The notes beneath the pieces were generated by a model, which saw only the letters and a program-made list of their open reading frames with translations, was not told where the DNA came from and did no database searches. Shown here one piece after another: positions 1 to 8,986 of a DNA stretch of 64,000 bases; position 1 is the first letter of the stretch, and each line of letters begins with the position of its first letter. Source of the DNA: Anthracocystis setariae (lineage: Eukaryota; Basidiomycota; Ustilaginomycetes; Ustilaginales; Ustilaginaceae); assembly GCA_928724745.1 (NCBI GenBank), contig CAKMXJ010000008.1, forward strand, positions 372,001 through 436,000, given 5' to 3'. A program made the translations under genes and the position numbers.

Positions 1-1183
1 GAACCATCCAGTGCTCTGGCACACGCTCTCCTACGGCATAGAAGACCAACAAGGAGAGCGCGAAGTAAAACGACGTCCAGTTAGCGATGTCGTCGTGGGT
101 GGGGTCCACAGGAGCAGGCGGAATTGGTGGAGGAGTCGGGCAAGGAGGTGGTTCAGGAGTATACCTGGTGTCCGAGGGAGTGTCCAATCGCACTCGACCA
201 GGGACATCAGGCTCGGCAAAGGCAGGGGTGCCTTGCCGACTACCAGGGGGACCGCCGAGGAAGAGGCTACCTCCGTCGTCGCCAGCGGTGGGGACAAACA
301 AATCTCCCGCCAGTTCGTCGTAGGGGCTGAAGGAGCGGCGGAGCTCCGCTTCCCACTCAGCCTGGCGCTCCTCGGAGAATGCCCGAGAGACAGGAGTCAA
401 GGGCTGCTCCTCGTCCACAAGGGGGAATGAGTTGTCCTGCACACTGGCAGGAAGGAGAGGAGGAGTGGTGGGAGCAAGCGGCTCGACCACTGGCGCGGGC
501 CAACCTTCGGAGACCCGCAGTAGAAGATGCGCAGCCTCGTCGTCGAGGACTGCAGGGTCAATTGTTGGCTGCTCGGCAGGACGGCTCAAGCGTGCAGAAC
601 GGCGCTTTGGGGAAGCCGAACGCCGTAAGGGAGAAGCCGCACGGGGCTGGGCTTCGGTAGAAGAAGACGCTGGCGGCAGGGACCCAGCCAGGCGAGCAGA
701 ACGGCGGGTAGGCTCCGGGGTGTTCTTGATGGTCTTGCGAACAGCCTTAGCGGTAATGGCTACAACGTCGGAGGTGGACAGCTCTGCGGAGCGAGTTACG
801 GGTGGGACAGACTGGAGTCTCGGAGAAGCCGAATGCCGTGATGGCGAAGCTTCGGGGGGCTGTCCATCGGAGAAGGTAGTAGTTGCCGCCGGCGGTACGG
901 ATCCAGCCAGGCGAGCAGAACGGCGGGTAGGCTCCGGGGTGTTCTTGATGGTCTCGAGAACAGCCTTATCGGCAAGGACTGCAACGTCAGTGGAAGGCAG
1001 CTCTGCAGAGCGAGATACGGGAGGAACCAACTGGAGTCTTGGAGAGGCCGAACGCCGCGAGGGCGAAGCTTCGGGGGCCTGTCCATCGGAGAAGGAAGGA
1101 GTCGCAGCTGGCGGCACGGACCCAGACAGGCGAGTCGAACGACGAACGGTTTCTGAGATGTCTCTGACGATCTTGCGGGGCAT
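1..1183 (-). CDS. Repeat-rich protein of an LTR retrotransposon, partial (gag-like or antisense accessory ORF)
   Basis: Read on the minus strand, an ATG at 1183 opens a frame with no stop to the window edge (about 394 codons). Codon use is clearly coding on this strand (RNY-like, C-ending). The protein starts MPRKIVRDISETVRRSTRL and carries a repeated module of about 73 residues containing TIKNTPEPTRRSARLAGS and PEASPSRHSASPRLQ. Acidic and proline-rich stretches follow, then a hydrophobic segment (FYFALSLLVFYAV) near the edge. It begins 145 bp from the inner edge of an LTR-like repeat, the spacing expected of a gag ORF, but no zinc knuckle or capsid motif is visible. A polypurine tract on the plus strand next to the LTR suggests the opposite element orientation, in which case this is an antisense ORF. 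The frame is real with good confidence; its role is uncertain. Confidence 0.6.
   Translation of the reverse strand, partial: MPRKIVRDISETVRRSTRLSGSVPPAATPSFSDGQAPEASPSRRSASPRLQLVPPVSRSAELPSTDVAVLADKAVLETIKNTPEPTRRSARLAGSVPPAATTTFSDGQPPEASPSRHSASPRLQSVPPVTRSAELSTSDVVAITAKAVRKTIKNTPEPTRRSARLAGSLPPASSSTEAQPRAASPLRRSASPKRRSARLSRPAEQPTIDPAVLDDEAAHLLLRVSEGWPAPVVEPLAPTTPPLLPASVQDNSFPLVDEEQPLTPVSRAFSEERQAEWEAELRRSFSPYDELAGDLFVPTAGDDGGSLFLGGPPGSRQGTPAFAEPDVPGRVRLDTPSDTRYTPEPPPCPTPPPIPPAPVDPTHDDIANWTSFYFALSLLVFYAVGERVPEHWMV
465..1183. repeat. 219-bp tandem repeat inside the left-edge ORF
   Basis: Two full copies with a 219-bp period (684-902 and 903-1121) and degenerate partial copies on both sides. 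Matching anchors are the CCAGCCAGG word at 684 and 903 and its variant CCAGACAGG at 1122. The period is a multiple of three, so the repeat is maintained as 73-residue protein modules. Confidence 0.8.
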
Positions 1184-1327
1184 CTCGTCGGCGATACAGA
1201 GTTGATTGGTGTGGTGGAGGAGTTGGGGCCGAGGCCTGTCTCAACTGTGTCCAGACTCCGACAATCACCAGTAAACTCTATGTAGAGTTTAACCCTTGCA
1301 GGAGCTCGGGTCTTAGGAGGGGGGTAA

Positions 1328-2172
1328 TGTCACAGGACGATGTGGGGTCCACGTTAAGGTGGGGTTATAATTAACCTCACTGACATGCACGATAGCCTCG
1401 TGTTAACGTGGATGAGTATCGGGACCCATACTGACGTACGAGTGAGCAAGCGCGGGTGAGCTTGTACACACGGATAACGTACAGTGTGGACACAGGCATT
1501 ACGAGGAGCTAGCCTCCGATAGAGGAGGAGGACTGGATGCTCGCGGCCGGGTCGAGAGGTCAGTCTTATGTAAGTACGCGCGGGCCCTTGTACACACGCC
1601 GGTCGTTATAGTAGCGGGCTTGCTCATGACGGCAACAAGGGTTGAGCCCGTGCTGCCAGGAGGGTATATAGGATCACACTCGTTGACGGGTGGATGAGCT
1701 GGAGACTCATCCACTCTACCAAATCTCTTACAGTTAGTACGTTCTCCGTTCCGCACGTTCGTTGTCTCGGCAAGTAGCAATCACAGTACGGTTGCTACAT
1801 CTTAGTGTGATTCCGTTCGAGTCGGCGAGCACTACGTAACAGCAGACCCGCTAGTAACACAGGCAGCAAGCTGTGAGCACTAGCAACACCATCTCGGTTA
1901 GAGACTCCGACGAATACTAGCATTCGCGTCGACGTCTCCCACAACAATTCCCATAACTCGTCATCGACGCTACAACCACTTCAGCAGGTAGACTTGTTCG
2001 CCCTCTACCTACGGGAGGTGTCTTCACCGTTTGTTGTACCGCACGACCTCTGAGTGGGGCGACAACAGCGCTCTGTCGACACTCACGTTAGGAGCGACTA
2101 ACGTGGAACACCCTGAGATCTACGTTAACCGTGCATAAACGTGGATCTTGCTGTCTGGCGCCCGCGCTGACA
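1328..2172. repeat. Probable LTR of a retrotransposon inserted in a LINE
   Basis: The block starts TGTCA at 1328 and can be ended at TGACA (2168-2172), a 5-bp inverted terminus with TG...CA. A purine tract (GGAGGGGGGTAA) lies directly before 1328, as a plus-strand polypurine tract lies before a 3' LTR. A TATA-like GTATATAGG sits near 1665. LINE protein sequence resumes immediately after the block, so it interrupts that element. The right edge is inferred because the partner LTR and the target duplication lie outside the window. Confidence 0.5.
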
Positions 2173-3870
2173 TCCCTACTTGTGGCAGCCAAGCTTCCGG
2201 ACCTACGTCAACATGTCATAGCTGCGGTAGCCCCATCCCTGGCGTGGGCGGACTCCTGCGCGGCAACCTTTGACTCAGAGAAATCGGGTTACATGGTGTT
2301 CAGCCCACGCAGGGAACCAGCCTCCCTTGGAGACATCGACCTAAACGGCCTCCGGCTTACCAACTCACAAGAACTCAAGGTCCTAGGGGTCACCTTCACC
2401 CCCTCGCTTTCCTGGGCACGCCACGTCAACATCACTTGCGCCAAGGCAACTCGAGCGTTGGGTGCTATCCTATCATGGGGCAATCGGGCTTGGGGCTTTA
2501 ACTACAAGTGGCAACGAGCCCTCTACATTGCCGGAGTATGGTCCATTGTTTCGTACGCCTGCGCCATTTGGCATAGGCCCAAAGCCGCCCGACACCTCCT
2601 CCAGCCATTGATCCGACTCCAGCGCTCCGCTGGCACGCGCATCACCGGGTGCTTTTCCTCTACCTCTACGGACGCCCTCAATTTCGAAGCATCGCTACTC
2701 CCGGTCGACATCGCCCTCAACCGAGCCGCGGGGTTCAAACTCATCCGCTGGCTTGCCCTGCCATCATACCACCCCACCTACCGTGTCATCCAGCGTGCAC
2801 TTCGAGTGCGGCCTGCTAGAAAGCCGGGAGCTCTACAACTTTGGCTGGATCACTGGCCTCAACTAGTCCAGGCGCCGATGGAACCACGAGGGATCAAACC
2901 GGCACCGTTTGAACAGGTGCCTCGCACCGTCGTGTGTGCAACCAAAGAAGAGGCATTGGACTTACACTCGGGCCTGGTTGCCTCTCACCAGGGCACGGGT
3001 CGGCTGGTATACACGGATGGTTCCCTAAAAGACCGAATCGCCGCCTTCTCATACTTCTGCGTCTCCAGCTCCTCCCAGCATCAATTCGCCAAGGTCCTTG
3101 GCACCGGCTCTACTGTCTATTGGGCCGAACTCCTCGCCATCCAAGCCGCACTTGACCACGGGGTTGCAAACGCTGGAGCAACCGTATTTTGCGACAACCG
3201 CGCGGCAGTCACCAGCATCGGAGGCAAGCCCAGTGGCGATCGTGTAATAGCGGCCATCCAGAAGATGTGCGTGGCTCGCCAAATCTGCATCGTCTGGGTA
3301 CCAGGCCACCGTGGTATTGAAGGCAATGAGCGCGCCGACAAGCTTGCCCAAGGGGCAACCGAGGGAGCCCTAGCCATCCCGGCGGAGCACTTGGAAGAAG
3401 CAGCCTGCAGACTCGCCATTCACAAGGCTGCCCTCCAGGACTGGGATCGCGCGTGGAGAGCATCCAAAAAGGGCTCCGGCCTCAAAACCATCAACACCAT
3501 GAGGGTCGGACAGGCCTCCAAGCTGTACGCCCACCTCACAAGAGGCCAGGCCTCTATCCTCGCCCAGGTTAGGACAGGCCACATTGGCACCAACGCTTAC
3601 TTACAGACCCGCAAAGTGCCAGGCAAAACCGGTAAGTGCGACCGCTGCAATCATAGGGAAGACCGCTTCCACCTCCTGCTTTGCCCAGGCCTTACTCCAC
3701 ACAAGGCTGTTCTGGAGGCCTCTCTCCGCAGCTTGGGTATCCTGCGTGAAGGATCGCGCCTCACCTCCTTTCGTCGCATCCTGAACGAGCACAAGCTCGC
3801 AGGTGCGATCGCCAATTTCCTGATCGCCAGGTTCCCATCTTATCGGGCACCCGTAGTTTCGGCCGAGTAG
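2131..3870 (+). CDS. LINE ORF2 C-terminal part: RT thumb, RNase H, Cys/His tail (truncated)
   Basis: The frame is open from about 2131, but the true LINE sequence starts near 2172; upstream codons come from the LTR and there is no proper start. The first ~200 residues match the region after the RT catalytic box of LINEs (WADSCAATFDSEKSG, LKVLGVTFTPSLSWARHV, AGVWSIVSYACAIWH). An RNase H domain follows with YTDGSLKD, AELLAIQAAL, CDNRAAV and WVPGHRGIEGNERADKLA, which supply the D-E-D-H/D catalytic set. A C-terminal CDRCNHREDRFHLLLCP is the Cys/His motif common at the end of Tad1- and I-type LINE proteins. The catalytic FADD/YxDD box is absent, so this copy cannot make a complete RT. Clade (Tad1-like or I-like) is not resolved. 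Confidence 0.85.
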   Translation: MHKRGSCCLAPALTSLLVAAKLPDLRQHVIAAVAPSLAWADSCAATFDSEKSGYMVFSPRREPASLGDIDLNGLRLTNSQELKVLGVTFTPSLSWARHVNITCAKATRALGAILSWGNRAWGFNYKWQRALYIAGVWSIVSYACAIWHRPKAARHLLQPLIRLQRSAGTRITGCFSSTSTDALNFEASLLPVDIALNRAAGFKLIRWLALPSYHPTYRVIQRALRVRPARKPGALQLWLDHWPQLVQAPMEPRGIKPAPFEQVPRTVVCATKEEALDLHSGLVASHQGTGRLVYTDGSLKDRIAAFSYFCVSSSSQHQFAKVLGTGSTVYWAELLAIQAALDHGVANAGATVFCDNRAAVTSIGGKPSGDRVIAAIQKMCVARQICIVWVPGHRGIEGNERADKLAQGATEGALAIPAEHLEEAACRLAIHKAALQDWDRAWRASKKGSGLKTINTMRVGQASKLYAHLTRGQASILAQVRTGHIGTNAYLQTRKVPGKTGKCDRCNHREDRFHLLLCPGLTPHKAVLEASLRSLGILREGSRLTSFRRILNEHKLAGAIANFLIARFPSYRAPVVSAE

Positions 3871-4848
3871 TGGAAAATGTCTATTTCACCGCACACGCGT
3901 CCCTATAACCAACTCTACGACCACCACACATTCCTGCTTCCCTACCACCACCATCCTGGCTACGATCCACCATGTCCAACTCCCGCCTTGTTGCCGCCTC
4001 ACAAAGAAGGGATCGCTGTGCAGCCCGCATCGCAGCCGGCACCTTCACAACTCGGCCCCAGCCATCCTCCCCACTCACGCCCCCATCCTCACTGTGCGAA
4101 TGGTCGCCTGCTACGCACCACTTCAGCGCCGCGGGGAATCTCCAGCACACTACCCCGTCCCCTATCCCCAACGATCCGCTCCCATTGCTCCCCACACCTC
4201 CAACCACTCCGAAACGCACCGCGGTATCCGACACGCCCCCTCGCTACGGCCTGGTGCCTCTGGCCGCAAACGCGTTTGCAGACCCCGCTGAATTCCAGCC
4301 GGAGCTTGGGGGCCCGGGATACATGGGTCCACCCTTCTACAAGAGAGGTCCCCCGTCCCGGTCACGTCACAAAACTCGAGCTCGTGCTACTAAGTCCGGC
4401 CGTCCCAGCAGGCCCGCCACCCGCGAGCCTATGGCCCTATCTGCGGGGCCGGTCGCGCCAACCGCTTCTCCCCTTTCACCTGATCCCGATCCCGACCCTC
4501 CCTCTTCTCTAAACCCAAGGAGTCGCAACAGCAGCTCCTCCTCACGCGCCTAGCGCGCCTCGCCACCACTTTCGCCAGCACGGCCCCAGGCCGACACGTC
4601 GCGCAGGACCGTCACCTCGCCAGTCATCCAGCCCCCAGGCATGCCTCCAGCCCAAGCCCGCGCGTGCCAGTTATCTTGGCACTCCCAATAACAGTCACTC
4701 CTTCACACTTGACCAAGCTTCCCCGGCCCCCTGCACAGCCAAGCTGCCGTACCCACTTGTCCCCTCCTGTCATCATTAGTAAGCCGCCCGCATGGGCCTT
4801 TAGGCCTAGGTCGGAGTATGAAATTAAAAAAAAAAAAAAAAAAAAAAA
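2172..4848 (+). mobile_element. LINE-type (non-LTR) retrotransposon, 3' part
   Basis: 3' portion of a RNase H-bearing LINE. It holds a coding segment to 3870, a pyrimidine-rich 3' region of about 950 bp (3871-4825) and a run of 23 A at 4826-4848 that marks the 3' end. The upstream endonuclease and RT catalytic core are missing here. They are probably left of the inserted LTR element, outside the window. Confidence 0.8.
3871..4825 (+). other. LINE 3' untranslated region, CT-rich
   Basis: C- and CT-rich, unusually poor in stops, so long open frames appear (for example 3972-4553), but their composition is proline/serine-rich and shifts between frames. The stretch runs from the RNase H ORF stop to the poly(A) and is best read as 3' UTR. 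Confidence 0.6.
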
Positions 4849-5341
4849 GATATGTGGAGGCTTTCGGCTCGTTCCGTTGCAACCCAACACGCGACGCGGC
4901 TGCAAAGTGATTACAGACCAACACTTTGGCTCAGAGTTTTTGTTCATAGGAGCGGGCGAAAGGGTTCTTCAGTCAAAGCTTTGACCTTGCAATATACAGT
5001 ACAGTACATCACCTTGAGCGCTACAACCGCCGTCTATCACTGCCATAGCTTCATCTCGGGCCGCCACTCGGCATCTGATCTAGTGCGCTAAGTCTAGTCA
5101 CGCCGTGTGCGTCGCACATCACCTCTTTCGCTTCATTCCGCACTCGCTGCCTTATCAACGCCATAGACAGTGCACCCACGCTGCCTATAGAGAGTTCCAA
5201 CCTCTATCCGCCTTCAAACACTACCTCACCTTCCATTCCTCGCTGCTCTCTATCAGATCGGACTCTACATTTCCGTCACCTTGATTCGTTCCTCACGGCG
5301 GATGCGGAACGCCGGCTTTCAGGCCACCGCCGATCCTCATC
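4849..5341. other. Intergenic, upstream of RING gene
   Basis: Unique-looking sequence between the LINE tail and the RING gene. It contains a TACAGTACAGTAC run near 4995-5007, a motif that recurs in intergenic DNA of this window, and a pyrimidine-rich leader just before the start codon. No gene is seen. Confidence 0.5.
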
Positions 5342-7054
5342 ATGGGTTGCAGTATCTGTCTTGATGACTTCGACCAAGCAGACGGCGAAGAGAAAAGGGC
5401 AACCGCTTTGCCATGTGGTCACATCTTTCATGGCAATTGCCTCTACCAATGGTTCTATGGATCTGCTGCCGATACCACCAATAGATTCAACCATCAACGC
5501 AGATGCCCGCTCTGCTCCCAGCATGCCGATCCCCTATCCCAGATCCGCCTCTACCCCTCGGATGGCGATGACCTAAGTACATATATCTCCGGTCAACACC
5601 TCGGCGACTTTGTTCTCGTAAATCCAGATGGCACTATATCGGGCGGACACAACTCAAAATATACCAAGCTTCTCGATGACCTTCTCGACTTTAGCTCGGC
5701 AATCCAATCGTATGTTATGGCGACTCATTCAGTCCATACCGACACCATGCTCAAGGCTGGCGTCAAGGCTCGCAGGCTTGTCAAGAATCTCACTAAAGAC
5801 AGCGCGCAAGATCTCGAACCGATCCTGGGACAAGCCATGAACGCGCTTCACAGTGCAGGTCATCAGTTCTCAAACATGCGCGACCAGATTGAACGCAGAT
5901 CCGTTCAACTCGACTGCATCGAAGAAAGGCTACAAGCAGACAAGGAAGCGCTTGATCGGAGGCTAGCAGAAGCTGAGCAGCTCCTCAAAGAACGTGAGAA
6001 GGCGATGGCTGTGGCTGCCGAGCGCATCGCTCTGGCATCTGCCAAATGGGACGAGGCCACCAGGATCGAGAAACAGAACAACGTGCGCGACCAGGAGCTT
6101 CAAGAGAGGAAAAAGCAACTCGATGCCCACGAACGAACCTTTAAACATGCGAAGGGATTGGCAGACCGTGAGAATCGCCGACAGATCACCAACATGCAGG
6201 CCAAGCTCGACGAACAATTGCGCATCATCAAGTCCCAGATAGCGTGTGCCATCCAACAGCGAGACGAAGCAATTCAGGAACGCACCGTCACACACAACAA
6301 GAACTGTGCACTCGCACAACAGCTTCGCGAACTACAGGAAAAGTTGAAAGGAAAAGCATCCCATCCTAACAAGGGCAAACCAAACACAAACACGTCCGAT
6401 CTCGCCGCGAAAGAGCGCACCATCCAAGCCCTCCGAGCGCAGAATCAAGCGCTTGAGGCTCAGTTGGCTGCAAACGGAATCACCACACCCGCACGTCGCT
6501 TGCTACGGCCCACTTTCAACCAGCCACTCAGTCAGCACGAGCTTGTCGACCTTACACGATCTAGTCCCGTCGGCATGGACAACAGCCTTTTGGCCCTTTC
6601 GCCCCTGGACAACCTACCACTCGCTTCTCAAGCCTCAGCAGCCGCGCGTCCAAAATCACCATCCACGCCTAGCCGGAGGGGTAAAAAGCGTGCCCGTACC
6701 AGCCTCTTGATTGAACCCGAGGCACTGGAGCAAGAGAGCGACGAAGCTATGTTTCCGATGCCTGGCATGCCTGCCCTCCCTAGAGGAGGTTCGCTGGTTG
6801 CGCATCACAGTTCGCAGAGCCGGAGCGGCACGTCTAACGCTTTTGGGCACTCTTCGTCTTCACGCAAAGATCCGCGCACAACGCAGGACGCGCAAGCATC
6901 AGATTCCTCCCGAAAATGTACGCCACCTTCTCGCGGGTCACAGAAGAAGGGCAAGGCAAAGGGCTCGGTTGGTGGCAAGGAAGACAAGGCCTACAATTGG
7001 CTAGGTAAAGCAGCTGCAGTTCAGTTGGGCCCCAAGCGAAGGTCCAAAGCATGA
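5342..7054 (+). CDS. RING-H2 finger, coiled-coil protein (TRAIP-like E3 ligase architecture)
   Basis: 570 aa, ATG in a CATCATG context. An N-terminal RING lies at residues ~3-57: CSIC, then CGHIFHGNC, then CPLC, i.e. Cys-x2-Cys, Cys-x-His-x2-His-x2-Cys, Cys-x2-Cys (RING-H2). The second and third zinc ligand pairs are separated by a longer loop than usual (NRFNHQRR). Residues ~165-370 are strongly charged and heptad-like (long coiled coil). The C-terminal third is Ser/Pro-rich with a basic cluster (SRRGKKRAR near 444) that could be a nuclear signal. RING at the very N-terminus followed by a coiled coil is the layout of TRAIP/NOPO ubiquitin ligases of DNA replication stress. Ubiquitin-ligase activity is inferred from the RING; the TRAIP relation is suggested only by layout and the HxFHxxCLxQWF stretch. 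Confidence 0.75.
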   Translation: MGCSICLDDFDQADGEEKRATALPCGHIFHGNCLYQWFYGSAADTTNRFNHQRRCPLCSQHADPLSQIRLYPSDGDDLSTYISGQHLGDFVLVNPDGTISGGHNSKYTKLLDDLLDFSSAIQSYVMATHSVHTDTMLKAGVKARRLVKNLTKDSAQDLEPILGQAMNALHSAGHQFSNMRDQIERRSVQLDCIEERLQADKEALDRRLAEAEQLLKEREKAMAVAAERIALASAKWDEATRIEKQNNVRDQELQERKKQLDAHERTFKHAKGLADRENRRQITNMQAKLDEQLRIIKSQIACAIQQRDEAIQERTVTHNKNCALAQQLRELQEKLKGKASHPNKGKPNTNTSDLAAKERTIQALRAQNQALEAQLAANGITTPARRLLRPTFNQPLSQHELVDLTRSSPVGMDNSLLALSPLDNLPLASQASAAARPKSPSTPSRRGKKRARTSLLIEPEALEQESDEAMFPMPGMPALPRGGSLVAHHSSQSRSGTSNAFGHSSSSRKDPRTTQDAQASDSSRKCTPPSRGSQKKGKAKGSVGGKEDKAYNWLGKAAAVQLGPKRRSKA

Positions 7055-7606
7055 TATCACCACCATAGACCCTATCTATAGATTGCGCCATCACATCTCG
7101 GATTCCTTTGGATGCAGTCTTGACGCATGTGTGCTTCGTTTGATTGTTCTGCTGTCTTGAAGTACAGATCTCGTGCGAGCGGAAGCAGCGAAGGGAGGTA
7201 GTTTCAAGGAAGCGAGATAAGGTTCCACGTCGCTCGGTCAATGCAAAAGGTATAGGCGCTTCTGACAAAGGGGGCGCTGGGTAGTGCTATGAAAAGCTGA
7301 ACTGAACGCATAACTCGGTCAGATCACACGCGGGAGCAGGGGAGTTCGAGAATGAGCTGGCTTCTGTGAGCAAAGCAGTGAACCAGGTGAGGGGAACCGC
7401 ATCAAGTCCGAAACAGAAAGGCTGGACCCTGCTTAACCACCTCTGCGGCGTGCAAGGTCGAGCTGTGCCAACCGGATTGCTGCAGGATAAATACTGCATG
7501 GCTGCGTGCCATCACACTTTGCATGAACGTGATCGCTGACGAGATCAAGCAGTCTCACTTCTCGGTAGTAACCGTTTTTGAACCATATTGATGATTACTT
7601 ATATCG
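7055..7606. other. Intergenic between convergent genes
   Basis: Lies between the 3' ends of the RING gene and SYS1. Only short shadow frames are seen and no repeat. It presumably contains both 3' UTRs. Confidence 0.5.
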
Positions 7607-8539
7607 CTATAACGGCCGCATCTCGATCCTGTCGGCCCTCTCACCATCTGCATCGAACAGCACCTCCTTCTTCGCCGTCTCCCTAGCTTCCTCCACCTCT
7701 CCACTGCCTACCAGATTATACCCCACGGATCTGCCCATCTCTCGCTTGATCGCCAACTGTTCCGACCAAACGATCACCGCGGCCGCATGCACCAGCATTG
7801 TCAGCCACCACTTGAGCGCACTCGGCACTGCGCCCGAATACCAACTGCAAACCAACAGATTGACCAGATGCAACGTCAACGCATGGTCCAGCATGTGGGT
7901 TGGTCTGCGCACCAAATACACGAGCAGCAGAATGTCGAAGGGAGCGGTGAGCAGCCAGATCAGGATCAGCACGTACGATCTACGCGAATCGGCAGTGTGA
8001 GACCATTCCCAATGCTCCAGCGCCTCCTCCACACTTTTCGATCCGGTGGGCGACACTTCTGCCGAGCTCGAATTGGATGCAGGAGTGTCTGTGTTGTTGT
8101 TGCTGTGGTGTTTGAATCGGAGGATATGTTCGTGATCGAGGACCTTGTCTTTTGCAGTTTCGCCTTTGTCGAGCCAGACATTGTCGAGGTTCCAAGCAGC
8201 CAATATCTCTGGTTCTACCACTACCCCCTGCTTCTTTTCCGCTGTTGGATCTTGGGAGATGTCCAACCAACCTTGAGGATCTCGCAGGTGCGCACCGGCA
8301 CCGTGTGGTAGATGCCAATCGTACGTCGGTCTGCCTGCGACCTGTCTCCAATCGAACACCATCCCAACCTGAGTAGGCCCGCCTTCGAACATCAACGACG
8401 AAGTCTCTGCAAAGATCGCCAGGAAAGGCGGGATCAGCGTAGCCATAAGCAGATAGTGTAGAGTCTGCATTGAAGCGATCTGCGTTAGGATGCGCACCGC
8501 ATCCCACCCCTGAAGTGGCATGCTAAACGCCTCCTTCAT
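7607..8539 (-). CDS. SYS1: SYS1, Golgi integral membrane protein
   Basis: 310 aa from ATG 8539. Sys1 is a four-span Golgi membrane protein that recruits the Arf-like GTPase Arl3/ARFRP1 to the trans-Golgi. The sequence shows a first hydrophobic segment (MQTLHYLLMATLIPPFLAIF), then, after a hydrophilic insert with a poly-Asn/Ser stretch, three more (YVLILIWLLTAPFDILLLVYLV, HALTLHLVNLLVCSWYSG, WWLTMLVHAAAVIVW). The block HALTLHLVNLL-CSWY-----PSALKWWL is the Sys1 family signature. The loop between spans 1 and 2 is much longer (about 120 residues) than in yeast or human Sys1. The frame stays open to an ATG at 8701, but a GTGAGT donor (8711) and a CAG acceptor (8542-8541) directly before ATG 8539 suggest a 5' UTR intron, so the shorter start is chosen. 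Confidence 0.82.
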   Translation of the reverse strand: MKEAFSMPLQGWDAVRILTQIASMQTLHYLLMATLIPPFLAIFAETSSLMFEGGPTQVGMVFDWRQVAGRPTYDWHLPHGAGAHLRDPQGWLDISQDPTAEKKQGVVVEPEILAAWNLDNVWLDKGETAKDKVLDHEHILRFKHHSNNNTDTPASNSSSAEVSPTGSKSVEEALEHWEWSHTADSRRSYVLILIWLLTAPFDILLLVYLVRRPTHMLDHALTLHLVNLLVCSWYSGAVPSALKWWLTMLVHAAAVIVWSEQLAIKREMGRSVGYNLVGSGEVEEARETAKKEVLFDADGERADRIEMRPL

Positions 8540-8540
8540 C

Positions 8541-8711
8541 CTGACCTTCACTTGCGTCCCAACAATGACCCTAAATCCCAGCAGAAAAACGTCGCTCGCA
8601 GCAACGATGATAGTGGTGGTGAAATGTATGTCGAAAACAAATCTGTTCTTGCCAACACTCAGACAAATCACCCACAACCCCTGCGCGTCTTCTCTCCACA
8701 TCTCTACTCAC
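8541..8711 (-). other. Predicted 5' UTR intron of SYS1
   Basis: On the minus strand GTGAGT at 8711-8706 is a consensus donor and GGTCAG ending at 8541 a plausible acceptor. The SYS1 ATG follows one base later. Upstream ATGs before the donor (for example 8799) run into stops quickly. Confidence 0.45.
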
Positions 8712-8986
8712 CACAAAGGCTAGGCACGCGCGAATCCCGAGAAATCAATCAACCAACTTATCACGTTGCTCAACACGCTAGGAATCGGCCTTCCTCCATC
8801 TCTGGTTCCCTCGCCACCAAACGAAACACACCAACAACGACTCAAAGCTAAGCAAAACAAAGTCAGAAAAAGGCATGCATACCATTCTTTGATAGTGTTA
8901 CAAATAATACAAGAATAAAGCTTATTACGCCGATCCAACAGACAAACCCAACCAACCTCCTCTGACCGGTGATGCAACTAGTTGAT

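Noticed and set aside
432..1205. 257-codon plus-strand frame at the left edge
   Set aside because: It opposes the minus-strand frame that has the coding-type codon pattern; its start is not ATG.
3877..4553. Two overlapping Pro/Ser-rich frames in the LINE 3' region
   Set aside because: Neither shows a domain; CT-rich 3' UTR lacks stops by composition.
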